Below are positions 53,374 to 62,023 of a DNA stretch of 64,000 nucleotides, piece after piece. Source of the stretch: Streptomyces sp. NBC_01451 (GTDB lineage: Bacteria > Actinomycetota > Actinomycetes > Streptomycetales > Streptomycetaceae); the NCBI RefSeq assembly GCF_036227485.1, contig NZ_CP109479.1, positions 9,176,001-9,240,000 of the forward strand. Reading direction: 5' to 3'. Numbering within the stretch: position 1 is the stretch's first letter; every line of letters starts with the position of its first letter. The notes beneath the pieces were generated by a model. The model saw nothing but the letters and a program-made list of their open reading frames with translations. It made no database searches and was not told where the DNA came from. Position numbers and translations under genes: made by a program.

Positions 53374-54519
53374 TCAAGGCCGGCCGGACGAAGGCAGATG
53401 CAGGACCCGTTTCGCGATGATGTTCCGCTGGATCTGGGAAGTACCGCCGTACACCGACGCGGCCCGCGAATACAGGTACTCGCCGAAGATCTCGCCGCCG
53501 TCCTCGGCCAGTTGCTCCGGGAACACCTTGAGCGCCGTCTCGTACAGGCGCTGTTCGGCCCTCGTCATCAGGAGCTTGTCGATGGACGACTCGGGGCCGG
53601 CGACCTGCCCGCCCAGGCGTTCGGCGGTCCGGCGCCGGGCATGCGCCACCAGGACCTCGTAGTCCACGTAGCACTGCCCGACCTCGGAGCGCAGTCCGTC
53701 CGGGAGTGTGCCGGCCCGCTCCCGGACGGCGGACCGCAGGCGTTCGACGAGCAGGCCGTACTTCGACAGATGGCCGGTGTCCAGGGCATTGCGCTCGTAC
53801 GACACCGTCGTCATCGCCAGCGGCCAGCCGTCGCCCTCGGAGCCGACCCGTTCGGACTCCTCCAGGCGGACGTCGTCGAGGAACAGCTCACAGAACTCGT
53901 CGTCCCCGTTGGCCGCCCGCAGCGGCCGTACGGTCACGCCCGCGCGGTCCAGGGGAAGCGCGAACGCCGTGATCGAACGGTGCGGCGTGCCCTCGCGGTC
54001 CGTGCGGGCCAGGAGCAGGCACAGGTCGGAGTACTGGGCGTAGCTGGTCCAGAGCTTCTGGCCCCGGACCACGTAGTGGTCGCCTCGACGCTCCGCGAAG
54101 GTGCTCATCCCGGCGAGGTCCGAGCCCGCACCCGGCTCGCTGAACCCCTGGCACCACACCTCGTCGCCCGCCAGCATCCTCGGCAGCATGCGCAGCCGCT
54201 GATCCTCGGAGGCGAACTCCAGCAGAGCGTGCGCGAGATAGCCGATCCGGGGGACGCCGGGCGCCCGGCAGGCCCCCAACTCGTCACTGACCGACACCTG
54301 GTGAAGGGCCGTCAGACCACGGCCGCCGTACCGCTCCGGAACATCGAGGCCGACCCAGCCGCCGGAGTGCAGCAGCCGGTGCCAGCGAAGCAGGAAGACG
54401 GGCACGGGTTCGTCCACGTGCCGTTCAGGGAGCGGGTGTACGGCCAGCCAGGCGCGGAACTCCGTGCGCAGCCGGTTCAGGTCGGCCGGGTCGCCGAAGT
54501 CCAGCGGTGTGCCGCTCAT
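53374..54519 (-). CDS. acyl-CoA dehydrogenase, long (alpha-like) subunit
   Basis: A 381-residue ACAD with QGFSEPGAGSDLAGM, VRGQKLWTSYAQYS, and C-terminal VYGGTSQIQRNIIAKRVLHL. It overlaps the upstream short ACAD by 4 bases (ATGA), forming a long/short pair like the one at 35210-37101. It dehydrogenates an acyl-CoA, probably as an alpha2beta2 enzyme. Confidence 0.92.
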   Translation of the reverse strand: MSGTPLDFGDPADLNRLRTEFRAWLAVHPLPERHVDEPVPVFLLRWHRLLHSGGWVGLDVPERYGGRGLTALHQVSVSDELGACRAPGVPRIGYLAHALLEFASEDQRLRMLPRMLAGDEVWCQGFSEPGAGSDLAGMSTFAERRGDHYVVRGQKLWTSYAQYSDLCLLLARTDREGTPHRSITAFALPLDRAGVTVRPLRAANGDDEFCELFLDDVRLEESERVGSEGDGWPLAMTTVSYERNALDTGHLSKYGLLVERLRSAVRERAGTLPDGLRSEVGQCYVDYEVLVAHARRRTAERLGGQVAGPESSIDKLLMTRAEQRLYETALKVFPEQLAEDGGEIFGEYLYSRAASVYGGTSQIQRNIIAKRVLHLPSSGRP

Positions 54520-55484
54520 GGTGCCGCCTCCGGTTCGGCCAGCACCGTCAGCAGATCCGCAGTCGTGGCCAGCACCGTGGCGCCCACGCGGACCTTGCGC
54601 AGATACAGGTGCGCGACGTGCTCCCACGTCTGCGCGATCCCGCCGAACACCTGCGTACCGGCGTACACCGCCTCCACCGCCGACCTGTTCACCTCGGCCT
54701 TCGCGACCCGCGCGGCGGCCAGCGCCCGCTGCGGCGACTCGTGGTCGAGACACCAGGCGGCATACCGGGTCGCGCTCGCACAGGCCTCCACGAGCACCGT
54801 CGCATCGGCGAGCAGATGCTGCACCGCCTGGAACGACCCGATCGGACGGCCGTACTGGGCGCGCTCCCGCGCGTACTCCACACTCTGCGCGACGAACGAC
54901 CGTGCCGCGCCCACGAGTTCGGAGGTCACGACGATCAACGTGTACGCCTGCCAGTGCCGGTGTCCGGCCGGGTCGAGCCGTCCCACCACACGCCCCGCGG
55001 GCTCCGCCGTACGGATCGCGCGCAACAGGTCCACGCCCGGTGCCGCCGGGCCCAGCCCGGACACGGTCACCGTCCCGTCGGGCAGCACGCACAGCGCCTC
55101 GTCCGCGCCCTCGCTGTCCCACGCGACGAGCGGGGAGGAGCCCGCCGCGGGGAAGCGAAGGTCGCGGGCGAGGGCGATCGTCGGGGTCGTACCGGGCGCT
55201 GCGGGTGTCCCCAGCAGGCGGAGCAGCTCGGGGGCGAGCAGGACCGTACCGAGCAGGGAGGTGGGCAGCGGGAGGCTGCCGTGCTCCTCGGCGAGCAGCG
55301 CGCACTCCTGCACGGTGGCGGCCGGGGGAGTGGACCGCCGCAGTTCGCCCAGTCCCAGCTCGCCCAGTGCCTCCTGCGCGGCGGCACCGGCGGAGGGCTT
55401 GACGTCGTCGGCGGAGCCGACGCGGAACCGGGCGGCGAACGATCGCAGCAGGTCGCGTACGAGCACGAACTCCTCGGTCTCCAC
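54516..55484 (-). CDS. acyl-CoA dehydrogenase, short (beta-like) subunit
   Basis: A 322-residue ACAD-like chain. The N-terminal lobe is weak; the C-terminal helical bundle is clear (RAQYGRPIGSFQAVQHLLADA, and GTQVFGGIAQTWEHVAHLYLRK). It probably pairs with the 381-residue ACAD downstream. GTG at 55484. Confidence 0.88.
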   Translation of the reverse strand: METEEFVLVRDLLRSFAARFRVGSADDVKPSAGAAAQEALGELGLGELRRSTPPAATVQECALLAEEHGSLPLPTSLLGTVLLAPELLRLLGTPAAPGTTPTIALARDLRFPAAGSSPLVAWDSEGADEALCVLPDGTVTVSGLGPAAPGVDLLRAIRTAEPAGRVVGRLDPAGHRHWQAYTLIVVTSELVGAARSFVAQSVEYARERAQYGRPIGSFQAVQHLLADATVLVEACASATRYAAWCLDHESPQRALAAARVAKAEVNRSAVEAVYAGTQVFGGIAQTWEHVAHLYLRKVRVGATVLATTADLLTVLAEPEAAP

Positions 55485-55487
55485 GGC

Positions 55488-56285
55488 CTATCCCTCCCCG
55501 CCGTTCGACCGGCGCTCCGCCCGCGACGCCAGTTCGCCGACGATCCGGATGTGGTCGGGGCTGGTCATCGTGGCCCGTTCCGCCAGCAGGGCCGCCTCCA
55601 TGCCGCCACGGGTCGCCTGTTCGACCACCACGGCCAGCGCCGCCTTCGTCGCCCGCAGCGCCTCCGGGGGCTGAGCCGCCAGCCGGTGGGCCAGCGTCAG
55701 CGCCTCCTGGCGGAGGTCGGCGGCCGGTACGACCCGGTTGGCCAGGCCGAGTCGCACCGCCGTCGCGGCGGGAATGCGATCCCCGGTGAAGAGGTACTCC
55801 TTCACCCGGAGCAGGCTCGTGAGCAGGGGCCAGAGGGTGACTCCGCCGTCGCCGGCCACCAGGCCCACCGAGATGTGCGGGTCCGCGAGGTAGGCGTCGT
55901 CGGCCATCAGCACCAGGTCGCAGCCCAGTGCGAGGCTGCAACCGAGGCCCACCGCCGGGCCGTTGACCGCCGCGACGACGGGCAGCGGGAAGCGGATCAT
56001 CTCCGTCTGGATCGTCCGGTCGAGGCGGATCGACCGTTCCCGCAGTTCGGGGTCGGTGTGATGGCGGCGCAGATGGCCGAAGTCGCCGCCCGCGCTGAAC
56101 GCCCGTCCCGCGCCGGTGAGAACGACGGCCCGCGCCTTGGGATCGTCCGCCAGCTCCCGCCACACCTCGGCGAGTAGCCGGTGCAACTCCTCGGAGACCC
56201 CGTTGAGGCTGTCGGGCCTGTTCAGGGTGACGACACGGACATCGCCGTCGGCGGTCACGGTCAGGACGGAGTCGGCCTCGCCCAT
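55488..56285 (-). CDS. enoyl-CoA hydratase-family protein without catalytic Glu pair
   Basis: A 265-residue crotonase with FSAGGDFGHL (oxyanion loop). The usual Glu positions read GLGCS and DPHISVGL, so neither catalytic glutamate is present; a role other than hydration (isomerase, hydrolase or C-C lyase) is likely. ATG at 56285 with GGGAGAGGG upstream. It opens the nine-gene operon, behind both a FadR-type box and the GAGAAT-type operator. Confidence 0.88.
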   Translation of the reverse strand: MGEADSVLTVTADGDVRVVTLNRPDSLNGVSEELHRLLAEVWRELADDPKARAVVLTGAGRAFSAGGDFGHLRRHHTDPELRERSIRLDRTIQTEMIRFPLPVVAAVNGPAVGLGCSLALGCDLVLMADDAYLADPHISVGLVAGDGGVTLWPLLTSLLRVKEYLFTGDRIPAATAVRLGLANRVVPAADLRQEALTLAHRLAAQPPEALRATKAALAVVVEQATRGGMEAALLAERATMTSPDHIRIVGELASRAERRSNGGEG

Positions 56286-56343
56286 GCGCACCCTCTCCCT
56301 TGCCACTGGTAGCGCCGGTCGGTCGACCTCGGATGCTAGTAAA

Positions 56344-56352
56344 GGTCAGACC
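56344..56352 (-). promoter_or_regulatory. FadR-type box GGTCAGACC before operon
   Basis: AAAGGTCAGACCGAAA at 56341-56356 shares about 20 conserved bases with the site at 59341. The palindrome is the core of E. coli FadR sites. It lies 59 bases ahead of the ATG of the hydratase-family gene. Confidence 0.6.
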
Positions 56353-56381
56353 GAAAGTGAAGAGTGCTGTTCGCGTTGAAT

Positions 56382-56396
56382 GGAAATGTCATTCTC
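56382..56396 (-). promoter_or_regulatory. operator variant before nine-gene operon
   Basis: GGAAAT-GTC-ATTCTC, two mismatches in one arm. It lies upstream of the FadR-type box, so the operon may be under both regulators. Confidence 0.6.
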
Positions 56397-56438
56397 GCAC
56401 AGGCCGAGCTCTTCCCGGGAGGGGGCGGGAGCGCTCTG

Positions 56439-57209
56439 TCAGTCGTCGCCCGGTTCGGGCAGACCCACCCGCTGCCGCTGGTCCACCTCGGCCGCCGCGC
56501 GGGCGAACCCGCACACGTGCCGGGTCATGCGCCGCATGGCGGCGGGCCCGTTCTGTGCCCGGATCGCCTCGTTGATCCGCGCGTGCGCACGGGCGGTGAC
56601 CTCGCGGATCTCCGTGTCCATGAACCGGTCGATGTCCGTGGCCGCGTAGATCGACTGCGAGAGCGCGGTCATGAAACCGATCAGCAACTCGTTGTCGCCC
56701 GCCTTCGCCACGGCCGTGTGCCAGCGGACGTTGGCCCGCAGAAAGCGCGGGACGTCGTCGTCGGCGGCCAACAACTCGGCGTGCGCGGCGTCGAGTTCGG
56801 TCAGATCGGCCGGCGTACGCCGCTTCGCGGCCAGCGCGGCGCACGTCGGCTCGATGGCCTCGCGCGTCTCGTGCAGCGCCTCCAGTCTGATCTGCTGCCC
56901 CCGGATGACCAGCCGTACCGTGTTCGTCACCGACTCGTGGCCCGGCCGGTGCACGAAGGCGCCGCCGCCGCGGCCCGGCCTGATGCGCACCAGCCGTTCG
57001 ACTTCGAGGATGCGCAGTGCCTCGCGCACCGTCGCCCGGCTCAGCCCCGTCTGGTCGACCAGTTGACGCTCCGGCGGCAGCGCCATCCCCTCGGTGAACT
57101 CGCCGGAGAGGATCCGCTCACGCACCTCGGCGGCCAGCACGTCCGACGCCTTGGGCACCCTCACCACGTCGAAGCGCGGGTCACTGGCGGAATGTCCGGC
57201 GCTCTGCAC
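56439..57209 (-). CDS. GntR-family regulator, FadR/FCD type
   Basis: A 256-residue regulator. The winged helix (residues 20-85) has LPPERQLVDQTGLSRATVREALRIL. The C-terminal FCD domain has His residues in RWHTAVAKAGDNE, ARAHARINEA and MTRHVCGF, likely a metal/ligand site. GTG at 57209. It likely binds the GGTCAGACC boxes at 56344 and 59341. It has a 90-base gap from the SDR, possibly in the same operon as SDR and ACAD. Confidence 0.92.
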   Translation of the reverse strand: MQSAGHSASDPRFDVVRVPKASDVLAAEVRERILSGEFTEGMALPPERQLVDQTGLSRATVREALRILEVERLVRIRPGRGGGAFVHRPGHESVTNTVRLVIRGQQIRLEALHETREAIEPTCAALAAKRRTPADLTELDAAHAELLAADDDVPRFLRANVRWHTAVAKAGDNELLIGFMTALSQSIYAATDIDRFMDTEIREVTARAHARINEAIRAQNGPAAMRRMTRHVCGFARAAAEVDQRQRVGLPEPGDD

Positions 57210-57299
57210 GGGTCAGGCCTCTCGTCGGCGGCACCACTTCGGCCGGACCATTCAATACGGGACGCGCGCCGCCTGTCACATGACATGTCCGCCCTCCCG

Positions 57300-58067
57300 T
57301 CACATGACCAGGCCCCCGTCCACCGGCAGCACCTGCCCGGTGATGAAGGACGCGGCGTCCGAGGCGAGGAAGACGAAGCTCCCGGCGATCTCCTCGGGCG
57401 TCGCCCAGCGGCCCAGCGGGATGCGCGCGAGCATGGGAGCCGCGAACTTCTCGTTGGTGCGGATCGTCTCCGTCATCGGTGTCGCGGCGAGCGGTGCCAG
57501 CGCGTTCACCAGGATCTGCCGGCGCGCCAGTTCACGCGCCAGCGACTTGGTGAGCCCGACGACGCCCGCCTTCGCGGCGGAGTAGTTCACCTGACCGAGC
57601 GTCCCGACGAGACCGGCCGACGACGTCACGTTGATGATCCGCCCCGTGCCGTCCTCCGGGAGGAAGGGCAGCGCCGCCTGGGAGCAGTGGAAGGTCCCCA
57701 TCAGATGGATGTCGACGATCCGCCGGAAGTCGTCCTCCGCCAGCTTGTCGAACATGGCGGGCGCGGTGACCCCCGCGTTGTTGACGACGATGTGCAGCGT
57801 CCCGCCCGCCAGTCCGGCCGCCCGCGCCGCCGCGGCATCGGCGGCGGCCCGGTCACGCACGTCGAGGGCGGCGCTGTCCGCCGTCAGTCCGGCGGCGCCG
57901 ATCCTCCCGGCGACGGCGGCAGCCGCGTCCCCGTCCACGTCCGTCACCAGCACGGCGGCCCCGGCGCGCGCGAGCGCCTGGGCGACAGCGGCGCCGATTC
58001 CGCCCGCCGCCCCGGTGACCAGCGCGGACCGGCCCGCCAGACCGAACAGTCCACTGTTGTCGCTCAT
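57300..58067 (-). CDS. SDR family oxidoreductase (FabG-like)
   Basis: A 255-residue classical SDR with TGAAGGIG, NNAGV, SSAG, Tyr-x3-Lys in YSAAK and GQVLPVDGG. The ATG at 58067 is preferred over the GTG at 58070 because of the GGGGAG spacing. It oxidises or reduces a hydroxyacyl or keto group. Neighbours are an ACAD upstream and the GntR regulator downstream. Confidence 0.92.
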   Translation of the reverse strand: MSDNSGLFGLAGRSALVTGAAGGIGAAVAQALARAGAAVLVTDVDGDAAAAVAGRIGAAGLTADSAALDVRDRAAADAAAARAAGLAGGTLHIVVNNAGVTAPAMFDKLAEDDFRRIVDIHLMGTFHCSQAALPFLPEDGTGRIINVTSSAGLVGTLGQVNYSAAKAGVVGLTKSLARELARRQILVNALAPLAATPMTETIRTNEKFAAPMLARIPLGRWATPEEIAGSFVFLASDAASFITGQVLPVDGGLVM

Positions 58068-58125
58068 CACTGACTCCCCATCGAAGCGGCACGGCCGGGC
58101 GGTGGCCGACGGTCACCCACGGCCG

Positions 58126-59292
58126 TCAGTAGCTCCTCGGCAGCCCCAGCACATGGGAGCCGAGATAGTTGAGGATCATTTCCTGGCTGATCGGCGCGAT
58201 CCGCATCAGCCGCGCCTCACGGAAGTAGCGGGCCACGTGGTACTCCTCGGAGTAGCCCATCCCGCCGTGCGTCTGCAGCGCCCGGTCCGCCGCCGTGAAC
58301 CCCGCGTCCGCGCACAGGTACTTGGCGGTGTTGGCCTCACGCCCGCACGGCCGCCCGTGGTCGTACAGCCAGGTCGCCTTGCGCAGCACCAGCTCGGCCG
58401 CGTCCAGCCGGGCCAGCGAGTCCGCGAGTGGGAACTGCACGCCCTGGTTCATGCCGATGGGCCGGTCGAACACGACCCGCTCCTTGCCGTACTGAACAGC
58501 CTTGTCGAGCGCCACCCGCCCGATGCCCAGCGCCTCGGCGGCGATCAGCATCCGCTCCGGATTGAGCCCGTCGAGGAGATAGCGGAACCCCTGGCCCTCC
58601 TCGCCGACCCGGTCCTCCACGGGCACCCGCAGGTCGTCGATGAACAGCTCGTTCGAGGTGACGGCGTTGCGGCCCATCTTCGGGATGGGGCGGACGTCGA
58701 CGTGGGCGCGGTCGAGATCGGTGAGGAAGAGCGTCATCCCGTCGGTCTTCCTGGCGACCTCGCCGATCTTCGACGTCCGCGTCAGCAACAGGATCTTCTC
58801 CGACTCCATCGCCTTCGAGATCCACACCTTGCGGCCGTTCACCACGTAGTGGCCGCCGTCCCGGCGCGCGTACGTCGTGATGCTTGTCGTGTCCAGTCCT
58901 GCCCCCGGCTCGGTCACGCCGAAGCAGACGTGGAGGTCGCCGGTGGCGACACGGGGAAGGGTGCGGCGCTTGAGCTCCGCGGAGCCGTGCACCACCACGG
59001 GCTGCATCCCGAAGATCGACAGGTGGATCGCGCTGGCCGCGTTCATCCCGCCGCCCGACCGCGCGACCTCCTCCAGGAGCAGCGTGGCCTCGGTGATGCC
59101 GAGGCCGTGGCCGCCGTACTCCTCGGGGACCGTGAGCCCCAGCCAGCCGCCGCGCGCGACGGCGTCGTAGAACTCGGCCGGGAACTCGTGGTCCCGGTCC
59201 TTCTCCATCCAGTACCGGTCGTCGAAGTCGCGCAGGAGTCCGGCGACGGCCTTGCGGATCGTTTCCTGATCTTCGGTCAGCTCGAAGTCCAC
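58126..59292 (-). CDS. acyl-CoA dehydrogenase
   Basis: A 388-residue ACAD with VPEEYGGHGLGITEAT, FGVTEPGAGLDTTSI, VNGRKVWISKA and the C-terminal HGGMGYSEEYHVARYFREARLMRIAPIS; LVGSH-type end YLGSHVLGLP. The GTG at 59292 has GGGAGG upstream; an earlier ATG at 59337 would overlap the FadR-type box. It is the head of the GntR-linked unit. It dehydrogenates an acyl-CoA. Confidence 0.92.
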   Translation of the reverse strand: MDFELTEDQETIRKAVAGLLRDFDDRYWMEKDRDHEFPAEFYDAVARGGWLGLTVPEEYGGHGLGITEATLLLEEVARSGGGMNAASAIHLSIFGMQPVVVHGSAELKRRTLPRVATGDLHVCFGVTEPGAGLDTTSITTYARRDGGHYVVNGRKVWISKAMESEKILLLTRTSKIGEVARKTDGMTLFLTDLDRAHVDVRPIPKMGRNAVTSNELFIDDLRVPVEDRVGEEGQGFRYLLDGLNPERMLIAAEALGIGRVALDKAVQYGKERVVFDRPIGMNQGVQFPLADSLARLDAAELVLRKATWLYDHGRPCGREANTAKYLCADAGFTAADRALQTHGGMGYSEEYHVARYFREARLMRIAPISQEMILNYLGSHVLGLPRSY

Positions 59293-59340
59293 AGTCCGAA
59301 CGCCTCCCGCAGCCTCGGTGGCGTCGAAACATATCAAAGG

Positions 59341-59349
59341 TCAGACCGA
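59341..59349 (-). promoter_or_regulatory. FadR-type box GGTCAGACC before ACAD
   Basis: On the minus strand CACTTCGGTCTGACCTTT, nearly the same as the site at 56344; 49 bases ahead of the ACAD GTG. Confidence 0.6.
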
Positions 59350-59478
59350 AGTGACAGACGGCTGTCGATGGTTGCGGTACTGGTGTGACGGGTGTGCTGA
59401 CTTCATGCCGGGCTTCGTGATGTCATGCCCCTGCCGACCAAGTCGTCGAGCCGCCGAGTCGATGAAGGGCCCCCGTAG

Positions 59479-60849
59479 ATGCCGACCCCCCGCACCGCTC
59501 TGCTCACCGCAACAGCCGCCTTGGCGACGGCGGTTGCCGCCCCCGCACCTCCCGCAGCCGCCGCCCCCGTTCCGGCCGCCGGCGCCTACTACGTCCAGAG
59601 CGCCACCACCGGACTCAACGCCGCCGACGACGCCGGAGCCGTCGAACAGCACCGGCCCAAGGGGAACGAGGACCACCAGCAGTGGACCCTGCGCGCGAGC
59701 GGAACCTCGTACCTCCTGGAGAGCACCGACACCGCGGGCTCCTGCCTCGGCCGCTCCGGTGACCAGGCCAGGACCGTCGCCTGTACGAGCGCCGACGCGG
59801 CCTGGGAGATCACTCCGTCCGGCACCGACCAGTACACCCTCAAGGCTCCGGGGACCACCCGCTACCTGACGGTCGCCGCCAAGCCGTCCGGCGCCAACTA
59901 CCCCGACCAGCTTGCCGTCGGCGGTGCGGGCGGCCTGGCCGCCTGGTACCTCACCCCGGTCGCCCCCACCGTCGCCCCGATGCCGCCCGCCGACCAGCGG
60001 ACCCTGGACCAGGTCACGTTCCTCACCGCACACAACGCCTACGCCAACGGCGTCGACGGCGGCTTCGCCCCGCCCTTCGTGAACTTCGTCCCCAACCAGT
60101 CGCGTGGCATCAACCAGCAACTCGCCGACGGGGTGCGGGGGTTCATGCTGGACATCCACCAGACCTCCGACGGCGCGATCCTCTGCCACAACAGCTGCAC
60201 CCTCGTCGGCAGCCCGGTCGCCCTCTGGGTCGACCTCCAGCGGATGGTCGACTTCCTCAAGCAGAACCCCACCCAGGTCGTCACCGTCTTCCTGGAGGAC
60301 TACGTCGACCCCGGCGTGCTGCGCGGCGAACTCGCACGCGTCAGCGGCCTGTCGGACGTCCTCTACCGGCCCGACCAGACCGGCGTACGCCAGAACGGCT
60401 GGCCGAAGATCGCCGATCTCGTCGCCGCCAACGACCGGCTGCTGATCTTCACCGACCACAGCCGCTCCGCCGACCAGACCGCAGGCCTCACCCGCGACAC
60501 CTTCGGTGTGATGTACCAGCGCGAATGGACCGTGGAGAACTACTGGTCCATGGGCGGCGGCATCGGCACCTCCGACTGGTCCTGCTACAGCCGTTGGTAC
60601 GGCGCCGACTCCAACACCCCGCTGACCCGCACCGAGGGCGCCTTCAAGCCCCTCTTCGTCATGAACCACTTCCGGGACGTCGCGATCGCCTCCACGGCGT
60701 CGAACGACAACACCAAACTCGCCGACCGGGCCCAGCGGTTCTGCCGGCCGGCCGCCCGCAAGAAGCCCAACTTCCTCGCCGTGGACCGCTACGACCTGGG
60801 GGATCCGGCCTCGGCGGTGGCCACGCTGAACACCTACGTGTATCCGTAA
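59479..60849 (+). CDS. secreted PI-PLC-like protein
   Basis: A 456-residue secreted protein. A signal peptide (residues 1-29, Ala-rich with AAAAP cleavage region) is followed by a ricin-like/beta-rich segment (about 35-165) and a phosphatidylinositol-specific phospholipase C X-like barrel with histidines in TAHNAY and in DIHQTSDG. It cleaves phospho-ester bonds of lipids or inositol compounds outside the cell. Not tied to the island by any operator. Confidence 0.85.
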   Translation: MPTPRTALLTATAALATAVAAPAPPAAAAPVPAAGAYYVQSATTGLNAADDAGAVEQHRPKGNEDHQQWTLRASGTSYLLESTDTAGSCLGRSGDQARTVACTSADAAWEITPSGTDQYTLKAPGTTRYLTVAAKPSGANYPDQLAVGGAGGLAAWYLTPVAPTVAPMPPADQRTLDQVTFLTAHNAYANGVDGGFAPPFVNFVPNQSRGINQQLADGVRGFMLDIHQTSDGAILCHNSCTLVGSPVALWVDLQRMVDFLKQNPTQVVTVFLEDYVDPGVLRGELARVSGLSDVLYRPDQTGVRQNGWPKIADLVAANDRLLIFTDHSRSADQTAGLTRDTFGVMYQREWTVENYWSMGGGIGTSDWSCYSRWYGADSNTPLTRTEGAFKPLFVMNHFRDVAIASTASNDNTKLADRAQRFCRPAARKKPNFLAVDRYDLGDPASAVATLNTYVYP

Positions 60850-60913
60850 AGGACCTTCCAAGAGTCGGTACGGACGCCGGTCCAGTGCTCGCGGCGCATG
60901 CGAGACTCCGCCG

Positions 60914-61813
60914 ATGACCTCGGAAGCGATCACCGCGGACGCCGCGGGCACCTGGAAACTCGGCGATCTCACCGTCAACCGGCTCGGATTCGGAGCCATG
61001 CGGCTCACCGGCAGCGCGGCCTTCCACCTCGGCACGCCCAGCGACCGCGAACGGTCGCTGGCCGTGCTGCGGAAGGCCGTGGAACTCGGCGTCAACCACA
61101 TCGACACCGCCGCCTTCTACTTCTCCGCGCTGCGCTCCGCCAACGAACTCATCAACAGCGCGCTGGCGCCGTACGGGGACGACCTCGTCATCGTCACCAA
61201 GGTCGGCCCGTACCGCGACTACGCGGGGGAGTGGGCCACCGCTGCCCGCCCCGACCAACTGCGGGGCCACGTCGAGGAGAACCTGCGCCAGCTCGGCCGC
61301 GACCACCTCGACGTGGTCAACCTGCGGAGGCTGGAACAGGACTCCGTCGCCGAGCACTTCGGAGCGCTCGCCGAGCTGCGTGAGGCCGGTCTGATCCGCC
61401 ACCTCGGCATCTCCGGCATCGAGCCGAAGCACCTCGCCGAGGCACGGGAGATCGCCCCGGTGGTGTGCGTGCAGAACCGGTACGCACTGGACCGTCCCGA
61501 CCCCGAGGGCGACGAACTCCTGCGGCTGTGCGGGGAGTCGGGCATCGCCTTCGTGCCCTTCTTCGCCGTCGCGGGCAGCGGCGGAGCCCGGGGCGCAGCC
61601 GACACCCACGACGACGCGGTGCTCGCCGTCGCCCGCGCGCACGGCGCGAGCCCCGCCCAGATCCGCCTCGCCTGGAGCCTGCACCAGGGGGCGCACGTGC
61701 TCGCCATCCCGGGCACGGGCAACCCGGAGCACGTCGTGGACAACGTGGCGGCGGGCGCGTTGCGGCTGACGGACGAGGAGTTGGCCCGCCTCGGCGCGTC
61801 ACACCACTCGTAA
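60914..61813 (+). CDS. aldo/keto reductase
   Basis: A 299-residue AKR with GFGAMRLTG, HIDTAAFYF (Asp, Tyr) and VTKVG (Lys). The usual catalytic His region reads VVNLRRL, so His is replaced by Arg. NADPH-dependent carbonyl reduction is the family role, and the lost His lowers confidence in normal activity. Confidence 0.88.
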   Translation: MTSEAITADAAGTWKLGDLTVNRLGFGAMRLTGSAAFHLGTPSDRERSLAVLRKAVELGVNHIDTAAFYFSALRSANELINSALAPYGDDLVIVTKVGPYRDYAGEWATAARPDQLRGHVEENLRQLGRDHLDVVNLRRLEQDSVAEHFGALAELREAGLIRHLGISGIEPKHLAEAREIAPVVCVQNRYALDRPDPEGDELLRLCGESGIAFVPFFAVAGSGGARGAADTHDDAVLAVARAHGASPAQIRLAWSLHQGAHVLAIPGTGNPEHVVDNVAAGALRLTDEELARLGASHHS

Positions 61814-62023
61814 TCGCCTCAAATGCCCCTCACTGGCCGGTGGTTGAACGTGCGTAAGAGCTTTACGTGAAACCCCGGCCGGGCCTCCCGGTGGCGTGGA
61901 TCTTGTCGGTACGGTCCTGCCTTGTGTGCACCGGGAGGACCGCGAGGCCCGATCTACGCGCGCAGATTCGTCACCCGCACCGCTTTCCCCCAGCTCTCCC
62001 CCCCACTCATGGAGGAATGCCAG

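Noticed and set aside
61814..62023. 210-base gap before the secreted protein at 62024.
   Set aside because: Contains short AT-rich and TTTACG-like stretches, but no promoter or known box could be supported beyond the ribosome site.
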